Origin: JBBKWG01 sp037968835
Lineage (GTDB): Bacteria; Pseudomonadota; Alphaproteobacteria; Rhodobacterales; Rhodobacteraceae
NCBI GenBank assembly: GCA_037968835.1
Contig: JBBKWG010000172.1
Span: forward strand, 1-30,327
Reading direction: 5' to 3'
DNA length: 30,327 nucleotides
Position numbers and translations under genes: made by a program. Below are positions 8,213-15,691 of this stretch, in pieces. Each line of letters begins with the position of its first letter. Position 1 is the stretch's first letter. The notes beneath the pieces are model-generated. The model did not search any database. It was not told where the DNA came from and worked only from the letters and a program-made list of their open reading frames with translations.

Positions 8213-9145
8213 ATGAGAAAGATTATATCTGTGGCCCTGTTTGCGGCGGTGACTATGGCACTACAGCCGGCGCACGCCGAGGGCGAAAAAATTGGATTCT
8301 CGGTGCCAAGCCTTGGATTCCCGTTCTTCGTTCACATGCAGAACCAGTTCAACGAAGAAGCTGCGGCTCTGAACGTCGAAGTCATCAACTACGATGGTCA
8401 GAACCAGACGACGAAACAAACCGCCGACGTTGAAGCGGCCATCACCAGCGGAGTCGACGGAATTGTCATCAGCCCCAGCGACTCGGTTGCAATGGCGCCT
8501 GCCGTTCGACAAGCGGTCGAGGCGGGCATTCCCGTCGTCACCATTGACCGCAGGGTCGACGGCGTTGATGGGCTTCTGGGCCATGTTGGGGCCGACAACG
8601 TCAAGGGCGGCGAAGCGCAGGGCGAATTGATCGTCAAGATGTTTCCCGACGGCGCACGCATCGTCAACCTCCAGGGTCAGCCCGGCTCTAGCCCGGCAAT
8701 CGACCGCAACCAGGGCGTCCACAACGCACTCGATTCGATGGCGGACAAGTACGTCTTCGTAGCGGAACAGACTGCCAACTTTGCGCGTGAAGAAGGTGCA
8801 AGCGTCACTGAATCCATCCTTGCGGGCATGGATTCTCCGCCGGATGTCATCGTTGCCGCCAATGACGATATGGCACTGGGCGCGATGCAGGTTGTTCAGG
8901 AACAGGGCCTCGACATTGCGATCATTGGATTTGACGCGTTGCCCGAAGCGTTGGCGGCCATCCAGGCAGGCACCCTGACCGCCACGATCGAGCAGATGCC
9001 CGGCGCACAAAGCCGCGGAGCGTTGAACGCGATGGTCGAGTTCCTGCGCAATGGAACGACGCCCGAAGCCGTGACGCTGCTGACGCCGATTGCCATAACC
9101 AAGGACAATATCGACATGGCAGAGCGTCTGGGCGAACTGAACTGA
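8213..9145 (+). CDS. Sugar ABC transporter periplasmic binding protein (RbsB-like)
   Basis: This 310-residue binding protein has a Sec signal peptide (cleavage likely after QPAHA, near residue 22) and a mature part beginning EGEKIGFSVPSLGFPFF, typical of the ribose/xylose/galactose binding family (Peripla_BP_4). DGIVISPSDSVAMAPAV and VVTIDRRVDG are family landmarks in the first lobe and hinge, and VIVAANDDMALGAMQ and IIGFDALPEAL in the second. It captures the substrate for the permease and ATPase downstream. The ribosome binding site is strong, as expected for a gene made in excess. A hairpin lies between it and the permease gene. The ligand could be a pentose, hexose or cyclitol. Confidence 0.9.
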   Translation: MRKIISVALFAAVTMALQPAHAEGEKIGFSVPSLGFPFFVHMQNQFNEEAAALNVEVINYDGQNQTTKQTADVEAAITSGVDGIVISPSDSVAMAPAVRQAVEAGIPVVTIDRRVDGVDGLLGHVGADNVKGGEAQGELIVKMFPDGARIVNLQGQPGSSPAIDRNQGVHNALDSMADKYVFVAEQTANFAREEGASVTESILAGMDSPPDVIVAANDDMALGAMQVVQEQGLDIAIIGFDALPEALAAIQAGTLTATIEQMPGAQSRGALNAMVEFLRNGTTPEAVTLLTPIAITKDNIDMAERLGELN

Positions 9146-9152
9146 TCCGAGC

Positions 9153-9181
9153 GGCCGCTCCCGCGTAACGTGGGAGCGGCC
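9153..9181 (+). repeat. Intercistronic hairpin after binding-protein gene
   Basis: GGCCGCTCCC (9153-9162) pairs perfectly with GGGAGCGGCC (9172-9181). Including one G-U and two further GC pairs, the stem reaches 13 bp around a TAA loop. No T-run follows, so it is unlikely to be a strong intrinsic terminator. It lies between the binding protein and its permease, where such stems commonly protect the upstream mRNA from 3' exonucleases and give more binding protein than membrane protein. Confidence 0.7.
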
Positions 9182-9200
9182 CCCGAAAAAGAACCTGCAA

Positions 9201-10229
9201 ATGAATGACCATAGCAATCCCGGAGGCCACGGCCTTGGGCGCGGAAACTTCGATTTTGTCGATTTTGCCGCGCGCCACTCCGCACCGATTTTCCTGTTGG
9301 CGCTGATCGTCGCGTTTGCCGTGCTGGAACCGCGCTTCCTGCACCCTTTCAACCTGTTGAACGTCATGCGTCAGGTTTCGATCTCGGGGTTGATTGCGAT
9401 CGGGATGACCTTCGTGATCCTGACCGCTGGCATTGACCTTTCGGTCGGCTCGCTGGTGGCGCTGACCGGGCTGGTCGGGGCCTACGTCGCAAAAGGCGGG
9501 CTTGAGAACCGGTTCGCTGTCGGCTCCAGCGTGGACACCGGCAATCCGGTTATCCTCGCCTTTCTGGCCGCCGTCGCGGTCGGGATGGTTGCCGGTGCGG
9601 TTCAGGGCTGGGCGGTAACCCGGCTTCGCGTTCCGCCGTTCGTCGTCACGCTTGGCGGCCTCACGGCCTTTCGCGGCGCAGCACTTCTGTTCTCGGGCGG
9701 CGGTCCGATCAGCGGTTTCAGCGCGGAATACAATTGGTGGGGGCAGGGACGGATATTCGACATTCCGGTGCCCGCTCTGATCTTCCTGCTGGCCGCCGTG
9801 ATCGCCCACATCGTGCTGAAATACACGCGGTTCGGACTGCACGTCTACGCGGTTGGGGGCAATGCCGCCGCAGCAGAGGAAAATGGCGTGCCGGTGCGAC
9901 TTGTCACCCTGTCGGTCTACGTCATCGTCGGCTTCACTTGCGGCCTTGCCAGTTTCTTGTTGTCGGCGCGTCTGAGTTCGGCCGAGGCCGTCGCGGGTCT
10001 GGGATTGGAACTCGACGTAATCGCCGCCGTCGTCATCGGCGGCACATCGCTTTTTGGCGGGGTTGGCAGCGTGTTCGGAACGGTCGTCGGCGCGGTGTTG
10101 ATCGGCGTGCTGCGCAATGGGCTGGTCTTGATGAACGTTTCGTCGTTCGTGCAGCAGATCGTCATCGGCCTGATCCTCGTCGCGGCGGTTGCGTTCGATC
10201 AGCACGCGGCCGCGCGCCGGAGGTCCTGA
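9201..10229 (+). CDS. Sugar ABC transporter permease (RbsC/FrcC-like)
   Basis: This 342-residue integral membrane protein has about eight to ten hydrophobic helices. The segment IGMTFVILTAGIDLSVGSLVAL is characteristic of the RbsC/FrcC/XylH permease family (BPD_transp_2), as is the later GGTSLFGGVGSVFGTVVGA. It forms the channel that takes substrate from the binding protein. A hydrophilic N-terminal tail of about 28 residues precedes the first helix. The stop overlaps the ATPase start by one base (TGATG), indicating coupled translation. A loop at about 95-115 (GLENRFAVGSSVDTGNP) is periplasmic-looking. Confidence 0.9.
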   Translation: MNDHSNPGGHGLGRGNFDFVDFAARHSAPIFLLALIVAFAVLEPRFLHPFNLLNVMRQVSISGLIAIGMTFVILTAGIDLSVGSLVALTGLVGAYVAKGGLENRFAVGSSVDTGNPVILAFLAAVAVGMVAGAVQGWAVTRLRVPPFVVTLGGLTAFRGAALLFSGGGPISGFSAEYNWWGQGRIFDIPVPALIFLLAAVIAHIVLKYTRFGLHVYAVGGNAAAAEENGVPVRLVTLSVYVIVGFTCGLASFLLSARLSSAEAVAGLGLELDVIAAVVIGGTSLFGGVGSVFGTVVGAVLIGVLRNGLVLMNVSSFVQQIVIGLILVAAVAFDQHAAARRRS

Positions 10230-10969
10230 TGCCGATACTGGAACTCAGGGGGATCGCGAAACGCTTTGGCGCGATCGAGGCGCTTGCCGGCGTCGACCTG
10301 GCCATCGAGGCGGGCGAGGTGCTTGGTTTGATGGGTGACAACGGCGCGGGGAAATCGACGCTGGTCAAGATCATCGCGGGCAGCTTCGCGCCAAGCCAGG
10401 GCGAGATGCTCCTGGATGGGCGCGTCGTCCGTTTCGCGCGCCCCGGCGAAGCCCGCAAGGCCGGTGTCGAACTCGTCCATCAGGATCTCGCCCTGTGTGA
10501 CAATCTCTCAGCCGCGCTCAACGTGTTTCTTGGGCGCGAAATCGTGCGCAAGGTCGGTCCGTTTCGCTTTCTTCACCGCGCGGCGATGCACAGCAAGGCA
10601 GCCGAATTGTTCGCCGAACTGAAATCGGAAACAAGACCGCGGGATTTGGTCCGCTCGATGTCCGGCGGGCAACGGCAGGCAGTTGCGATCGCGCGCACCC
10701 GGTTGGCCGATCCGAAAATTGTGCTTCTGGACGAACCGACCGCGGCCATCAGTGTTCGACAGGTGGGCGAAGTGCTGGAATTGATCCGCCAATTGCGGAA
10801 AACCGGACACGCGGTGATCCTGATCAGCCACCGGATGCCGGACGTATTTGCCGTCGCCGACAGGGTCGCCGTTCTGCGGCGCGGTGAAAAAGTCGCTGAC
10901 AAATCAATTTCGTCGACGTCGCCGGAGGAAATCACCGGATTGATTACCGGCGCAATAGAGGTGGCGTAA
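10229..10969 (+). CDS. Sugar ABC transporter ATP-binding protein (FrcA-like, single domain)
   Basis: This 246-residue ATPase energises the sugar importer. It has Walker A GDNGAGKST (near 36-44), signature MSGGQRQA, Walker B IVLLDEPTA and H-loop LISHRM. RbsA-type proteins normally carry two fused ATPase halves of about 500 residues; this one has a single domain like FrcA, so it should work as a homodimer. The start at 10229 overlaps the permease stop; a longer frame upstream is a shadow of the permease gene. The next gene follows after one base. Confidence 0.9.
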   Translation: MPILELRGIAKRFGAIEALAGVDLAIEAGEVLGLMGDNGAGKSTLVKIIAGSFAPSQGEMLLDGRVVRFARPGEARKAGVELVHQDLALCDNLSAALNVFLGREIVRKVGPFRFLHRAAMHSKAAELFAELKSETRPRDLVRSMSGGQRQAVAIARTRLADPKIVLLDEPTAAISVRQVGEVLELIRQLRKTGHAVILISHRMPDVFAVADRVAVLRRGEKVADKSISSTSPEEITGLITGAIEVA

Positions 10970-10970
10970 C

Positions 10971-11810
10971 GTGGAGTTTTTAAGCCAACTGACCGGCTGC
11001 TTCTCGACCCCGGCTGCGGGAAATCCGACGGTCGCGATGGTCGAAGCCGCTTATCAGCATCACAACCTCAACTACCGATACATCAACTGCGAAGTTGCCC
11101 AGCCAGATCTCGCAGACGCCGTTCTGGGTGCGCGCGCAATGGGCTGGCGCGGCTTCAACCTGTCGATCCCGCACAAGGTGGCGGTCATTGATCAGCTGGA
11201 CGAAATCGCGAAGTCCGCGGGAATAATCGGTGCCGTGAATTGCGTGCGCAGCGATAAGGGCCGACTTGTCGGCGAGAATACTGACGGCGTCGGCTTCGTC
11301 GATTCCCTGGACGGCGTGACCCAGATCAAGGGCGCTCGCCTCGTGATCCTTGGCGCCGGGGGTGCGGCACGCGCGATTGCCGTCGAAATGGCTCTGGCCG
11401 GCGCGGATGAGGTAACAATCGTCAATCGCTCCGTGAAGAAAGGCGAGGCGCTGGCAACACTTATCCGCGATCAAACAACCGCGCGCGCTGATTTCATTGC
11501 CTGGACAGATTCCCTGCGGGTTCCAGACGGCACGGACATTCTGGTCAACGCCACCTCGATCGGTTTCTTTCCCGACGCCGGCGTTCCCGCGGTCGACTTC
11601 GACAGCCTCGATCCGGGCACGGTCGTGGCCGACGTGATCGTCAATCCGCGAGATACGCCCTTTCTGTCCCGCGCACGGAAAAAGGGCTGTCGCACGCTCG
11701 ACGGTCACGGAATGCTCGTCAATCAGGCGGTTCGCGGCATTGCGCACTGGACTGGCGTCAGCGTCGATGGCGCGGTCATGCGGGCCAAACTGGCGGAGAT
11801 TTTCGGTTGA
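10971..11810 (+). CDS. AroE-like shikimate dehydrogenase family protein, altered substrate site
   Basis: This 279-residue NAD(P)-dependent dehydrogenase begins at a GTG one base after the ATPase stop. Catalytic Lys69 (NLSIPHK) and Asp105 (GENTDG) are present, with the nucleotide motif GAGGAARA (128-135), NATSIG (193-198) and GHGMLVNQA (245-253). In true shikimate dehydrogenases an SxS motif near residue 15 holds the substrate carboxylate. Here that segment reads CFSTPAAGNPT, so both serines are replaced (Ala16 and Asn18). It is therefore unlikely to be the biosynthetic AroE. Its position in a sugar ABC operon between the ATPase and an SDR suggests a catabolic role on a cyclitol or related polyol. 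The true substrate is unknown. Confidence 0.8.
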   Translation: MEFLSQLTGCFSTPAAGNPTVAMVEAAYQHHNLNYRYINCEVAQPDLADAVLGARAMGWRGFNLSIPHKVAVIDQLDEIAKSAGIIGAVNCVRSDKGRLVGENTDGVGFVDSLDGVTQIKGARLVILGAGGAARAIAVEMALAGADEVTIVNRSVKKGEALATLIRDQTTARADFIAWTDSLRVPDGTDILVNATSIGFFPDAGVPAVDFDSLDPGTVVADVIVNPRDTPFLSRARKKGCRTLDGHGMLVNQAVRGIAHWTGVSVDGAVMRAKLAEIFG

Positions 11811-11852
11811 AAAGCGACAATCGGACAACGTGCATGTCATCAGGAGAGTGCG

Positions 11853-12626
11853 ATGGATAGTCTGCCGAGCTTCGATCTTAGTGGAAAAGTCGCACTGGTA
11901 AGCGGTGCGGCAAGGGGCCTCGGCCGCTCAATCGCGCTCGCACTCGCCGAAGCCGGGGCGGACGTCGCCCTTGGTCTGCGGGACGTTGACGCCGATGGTG
12001 GTCTTGCGGATGCCATCGCCGCCAAAGGACGACGCGTTCTTACCCTCGCGATGGATGTCACCAATCTGCCGCAGGCATACGACGCAATCGACCGCACCGT
12101 GAACGAACTCGGTCAGCTCGATATTCTCGTCAACAACGCCGGAGGCGGCATAGATGCAGCTGCACTTGACGTGTCGGAGGAAGATTTCGACGCAGTGATC
12201 GCACTGAACGTCAAATCGACGTTTTTCCTGTCGCAGAAAGCCGCCCGGGCGATGATCGACGCGGGCAGGGGCGGTCGAATCATAAACCTCAGTTCGCAGG
12301 CCGCCCTGGTAGCTCTGCCAGGTGAACCGGTCTACTGCATTGCCAAGGCGGCGGTGTCTCACATGACCCGATGCCTCGCCGTGGAATGGGGCCAGCACGG
12401 GATCAACGTCAACGCCGTCGCCCCGACCTTCATCCGCACCCCCGGCACCGAAAGAATGCTGAACGACGACGATTTTCGACGCGATACGGTCGAGCGAATA
12501 GCGGCACTGCACAGGATCGGTGAACCGGTGGAGGTTGCAGGAGCCGTGGTTTATTTGGCCTCTCCTGCCGCATCACTCGTCACCGGACACACGCTGACAA
12601 TCGACGGAGGCTGGACGATCCGATAG
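11853..12626 (+). CDS. Short-chain dehydrogenase/reductase
   Basis: This 257-residue classical SDR has the motif SGAARGLG (17-24), NNAG (94-97), and catalytic Ser148, Tyr161 and Lys165 (YCIAK). Residue Arg43 after strand 2 (GLRDVD) leaves cofactor choice open. The C-terminus TGHTLTIDGGWTIR is usual for the FabG/gluconate-5-dehydrogenase group. It is the last gene of the sugar ABC operon, 42 bases after the AroE-like gene, with CAGGAG as ribosome binding site. It probably oxidises or reduces an intermediate of the imported substrate; the specific reaction cannot be assigned. Confidence 0.87.
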   Translation: MDSLPSFDLSGKVALVSGAARGLGRSIALALAEAGADVALGLRDVDADGGLADAIAAKGRRVLTLAMDVTNLPQAYDAIDRTVNELGQLDILVNNAGGGIDAAALDVSEEDFDAVIALNVKSTFFLSQKAARAMIDAGRGGRIINLSSQAALVALPGEPVYCIAKAAVSHMTRCLAVEWGQHGINVNAVAPTFIRTPGTERMLNDDDFRRDTVERIAALHRIGEPVEVAGAVVYLASPAASLVTGHTLTIDGGWTIR

Positions 12627-12765
12627 CGCCGTGCGGCACATATCGAAAGGCACAGCTTTTCCGAAATGCCCGCCGATCCGCCTGATCCTCACCCGCTGAA
12701 AGCCGGGTCACAGCTTCCCTTCACACCAAAGTATTGCACTCTGCGCCGAAAGCGGGTTCACATAG

Positions 12766-12779
12766 CGCAATCGTTTGCA
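12766..12779. promoter_or_regulatory. LacI-family operator-like site upstream of flavoprotein gene
   Basis: CGCAATC|GTTTGCA is a near-perfect palindrome centred on CG, with one mismatch in the inner 12 bases (GCAATCGTTTGC). It closely matches the sites at 16888-16901 and 26176-26189. It lies 17 bases before the ATG at 12797, where a bound repressor would block transcription. The central CG between A/T-rich inner bases is typical of LacI-family operators. Confidence 0.6.
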
Positions 12780-12796
12780 GAAGGCATGGCGTCGAC

Positions 12797-14386
12797 ATGG
12801 ACAACCGCGCGGAACAGGACTTCATCATTGCTGGCGCCGGTCACAATGCGCTCATCACCGCCTGTTACCTTGCCGCCTCGGGTGCGCGCTGCCTGATCCT
12901 CGACGCACGTTCGGCTCCCGGTGGAGGCGCCACAACCGAGGAAGTTCTGGGACCGGGATATGCCGTCGACACCTGTGCGACCGGTCACACGCTGATTCAG
13001 CAAAACCCCTTGATTCGCGACGACGATCTGGGACTCGTCGCACGCCACGGCCTTGCCTATCTCGACCCCGATCCCGTGGCGCATGTCGCTCTGCCGGACG
13101 GAAACCAGATCACCATGCACCTCAACGCCGAGCGCACGATCGAGGAATTTGCGCGGTTTTCGCGCGAGGATGCGGAAGCCTACCGCCGACTTTTGATCGA
13201 ATTTGACGAGCTTCGCCCAATGCTCGGAAAGGCCAGGGCGCATCCACTGGGGCAGGGGCCGTCGCTTGCGTCGCTCTTGGCCGAGCATCCCCGCGGCGGC
13301 GTCTGGACAAGGCGCATGGCAATGAGCGCGCGCGACGTGATCTGCCACGAGTTCTCCTCGCCGCAGATCCGGGCTTTCATGGGATGGATGGCGTTCCAGA
13401 CCGCCGTTCCGATCGACCAGGCCGGCACCGGACTTCTCGCCTATCAGATCATAGCGCCGCGCCAGGCACGAAGCTGGTCGATCCCCAAGGGCGGCTCGGG
13501 GCGGTTGGTCGACGCGCTGGTGGGGTATCTCAAGGAACACGGCGCCCGCTTCGAGATGAACACGCTCGTATCCGGCCTCATCCTCGAAGATGGCCGCTGC
13601 GTCGGGGTGCGTTCGAGTGACGGGCGGGAATTCATCGCCTCAAAGGGCGTGGTCTCTACCATCCACGTCAAGCACCTGATCGACATGGCACCAGCCGATG
13701 CCTGGGACGAGGCATTCCGGTTCGGGGTTTCGACCTACAACGTCGGCGTGCCATTCTTTGCGACCTACCTCGCCACCACCGCGCCGCCTGTCTTTGAAAC
13801 GCCAAATGGTCCGGTCAGCGCCGTCTCGGCAGGCTATGCGGGCTGGATCGAGGATCTCGTCGCCTCGGGGCGCGCGATCTACGACGAAAAAATGCCCGAC
13901 GGCATTGCGTGGCTGCTTGTCGCGACACCCTCGCTTGTCGACACCAGCCGAGCGCCCGAGGGTCATCACACCGTCAAGTTCCTGACCCACACCATCTACG
14001 ATCTGCCGGGCGAGGGGCCGGGTGGCTGGGCTTCGCGGAAAGAAGCCTTCGCCGACGACCTGATGGCGCGTGTGACACGGCTTTGTCCGGGCTTCACGCG
14101 CGATGTCGTGCTGAACCGTCTGGTCAAGTCGCCGCCGGACATCGAAGCCGCGAACCGTCACATGATCCACGGCGCGCCGCACGGCGGGGATCGGTCATAC
14201 ACATGGTCGGGCGGGCAGCGCCCCGCACCCGGTTGGGCAGCCCATCGCACCCCGATCAAAGGGCTGTGGCAAACCGGTGGAACCACCCATCCCGGCGGGT
14301 CGATCACCGGCTTTCCGGGCCGCAACGCCGCCCGCGTGGTGCTTCAGGATATCGGGAAAGATCCCGCATCGGTGATGTCGGGATAA
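12797..14386 (+). CDS. FAD-dependent oxidoreductase, PYROXD2/phytoene desaturase-like
   Basis: This 529-residue flavoprotein has an N-terminal dinucleotide motif IIAGAGHNALITA and LILDARSAPGGGATTEE, the FAD-binding start of the COG1233 (CrtI/PYROXD2) family. Near the C-terminus, GLWQTGGTTHPGGSITGFPGRNAA is the second FAD-contacting segment of the same family. These enzymes oxidise or desaturate C-C or C-N bonds; the substrate is unknown. I chose ATG at 12797 (AGAAGG 12 bases upstream) because the 21 codons before it look non-coding and contain the operator. It is followed after 12 bases by the M24-fold gene, so the two form an operon. Carotenoid synthesis is unlikely because no crtB or crtE partner is nearby. 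Confidence 0.85.
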   Translation: MDNRAEQDFIIAGAGHNALITACYLAASGARCLILDARSAPGGGATTEEVLGPGYAVDTCATGHTLIQQNPLIRDDDLGLVARHGLAYLDPDPVAHVALPDGNQITMHLNAERTIEEFARFSREDAEAYRRLLIEFDELRPMLGKARAHPLGQGPSLASLLAEHPRGGVWTRRMAMSARDVICHEFSSPQIRAFMGWMAFQTAVPIDQAGTGLLAYQIIAPRQARSWSIPKGGSGRLVDALVGYLKEHGARFEMNTLVSGLILEDGRCVGVRSSDGREFIASKGVVSTIHVKHLIDMAPADAWDEAFRFGVSTYNVGVPFFATYLATTAPPVFETPNGPVSAVSAGYAGWIEDLVASGRAIYDEKMPDGIAWLLVATPSLVDTSRAPEGHHTVKFLTHTIYDLPGEGPGGWASRKEAFADDLMARVTRLCPGFTRDVVLNRLVKSPPDIEAANRHMIHGAPHGGDRSYTWSGGQRPAPGWAAHRTPIKGLWQTGGTTHPGGSITGFPGRNAARVVLQDIGKDPASVMSG

Positions 14387-14398
14387 CGGAGGATCAAA

Positions 14399-15691
14399 AT
14401 GTCGAACAAGGATTTCACGTCAACCGCGTGGGAAGAGACCCGGAGCGGACTTGACCAGGGCCGCACGTTCGCGCGGATGCGCAACACCCCCTACTACAAC
14501 GATGCACTCTATCCGCAATTCAGCCGCGCCGAATACGAACGGCGCTTTTCGGCGTTGCGCGCCAAGATGAAAGAGCACGATCTCGACGCGCTCGTCGTGC
14601 CCGGCGGTCCAAGTCACTGGAGCTTCGGCGGCGGTATGCTGTGGTTGACAGGCCATTGGGAATGGCACTGCTCGGCTGTCTACGCGGTGCTGACGCGAGA
14701 CGGCGATCCGACGCTGGTCTACGGCATGGGCGGCACGCATATCGAAGCCGTGCGCCGCGCGGTTTCGACCGCGACGTCGGACGTGCGATCCTCGCGCAAC
14801 GGTGCATTCGCCGAGGTCATCGCCGAGCGCATCCGCGAGGCCGGGGCAGGGACCGGGCGTATCGGCCTGATCGAACTCGATCCAAGGCATGGCGACTACA
14901 TGCCCGCGAACCAGTATCTGGCGTTGAAAGAGGCGCTGCCCGAGGCCGAAATCGTTTTCACCAAGGGATTCATGCACGAACTCCTCGTGGTGAAAAGCGA
15001 CGAGGAACTCGATTGCGTCCGCCACGCTGGCCGCCTTTGCACCAACGCGATGCAGGCAATCGCGGACCGCATGGCACCCGGCGTGACCGAAGCCGACCTG
15101 CGCGCAGCCGCCGGTGCGGCGATCCTCGAAGGTGGCGGCGACATCGACTTCCTGATCATCGGATCGACGCCGATGGCCGATCCGGCGTTGGTGTTCGGCA
15201 ATCCGCGTCCTTCACAGCGGGCGCTGTCACAGGGCGACATCGTGATCATGGAACTGGCGGCGGGGTATCGCGGCTATTCCGCCCAGATCGGCCAGCCCAT
15301 CTGCCTTGGCACCCCGCCCGATGACGTCCGCGCCTTCTGGGACGAGATCGCAAAGCCGGGCTACGAGCGCGTCATCGACTGCCTGACTCCAGGACGTCCG
15401 GTATCCGACATGAGCGACGCGGCCGGGTTTTTCCGCGACAACGGCTGTCAGTCGCGCCCGATCGTGACCCACGGCATCGACTTCGTTTCCGACGGCCCGC
15501 ACGCCTTCATCGAAGGCGCCAAGACCCACGATTATGACGCCGTGCTGAAACCCGGAATGGTGCTGATGCCCGAACCGAACCCGATTCGCGCGGACGGCTT
15601 GTTCGGCATGTTTGTCGGTCACACATTTATCGTCACAAAAGACGGCCGCGAATGCGTGGACGACTGGCCGCTGGAACTGACGGTGGTCTAA
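14399..15691 (+). CDS. M24 (creatinase/aminopeptidase P-fold) protein with degenerate metal site
   Basis: This 430-residue protein has the creatinase-like N-terminal domain (about 40-185) and the pita-bread M24 domain (about 200-430). The five M24 metal ligands are not all kept. The Asp of IxxDxGA is Glu285 (IVIMELAAGY), the SD pair is Ala295-Gln296 (GYSAQIG), His358 (VTHGID) and Glu392 (MPEPNP) remain, and the last Glu before VTxDG is absent (GHTFIVTKDG). It is therefore unlikely to be a two-metal peptidase. Creatinase itself is a metal-free member of this fold that cleaves a C-N bond, so a hydrolase acting on a small amide or amidine is possible. GGAGGA lies six bases before the ATG. Its stop shares bases with the convergent hydrolase gene. 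Confidence 0.82.
   Translation: MSNKDFTSTAWEETRSGLDQGRTFARMRNTPYYNDALYPQFSRAEYERRFSALRAKMKEHDLDALVVPGGPSHWSFGGGMLWLTGHWEWHCSAVYAVLTRDGDPTLVYGMGGTHIEAVRRAVSTATSDVRSSRNGAFAEVIAERIREAGAGTGRIGLIELDPRHGDYMPANQYLALKEALPEAEIVFTKGFMHELLVVKSDEELDCVRHAGRLCTNAMQAIADRMAPGVTEADLRAAAGAAILEGGGDIDFLIIGSTPMADPALVFGNPRPSQRALSQGDIVIMELAAGYRGYSAQIGQPICLGTPPDDVRAFWDEIAKPGYERVIDCLTPGRPVSDMSDAAGFFRDNGCQSRPIVTHGIDFVSDGPHAFIEGAKTHDYDAVLKPGMVLMPEPNPIRADGLFGMFVGHTFIVTKDGRECVDDWPLELTVV

Noticed and set aside
8922..10205. Leftward 427-codon open frame opposite the sugar permease
   Set aside because: It is a shadow of the permease and binding-protein genes: highly charged, low complexity and no motif, while the rightward frames carry clear family motifs.
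10971..11810. Biosynthetic shikimate dehydrogenase
   Set aside because: The substrate-binding serine motif is absent and the gene is embedded in a sugar importer operon.
12797..14386. Carotenoid biosynthesis role for the CrtI-like flavoprotein
   Set aside because: No crtB, crtE or crtY gene is nearby, the C-terminal motif fits PYROXD2-like proteins, and the gene shares an operator with catabolic operons.
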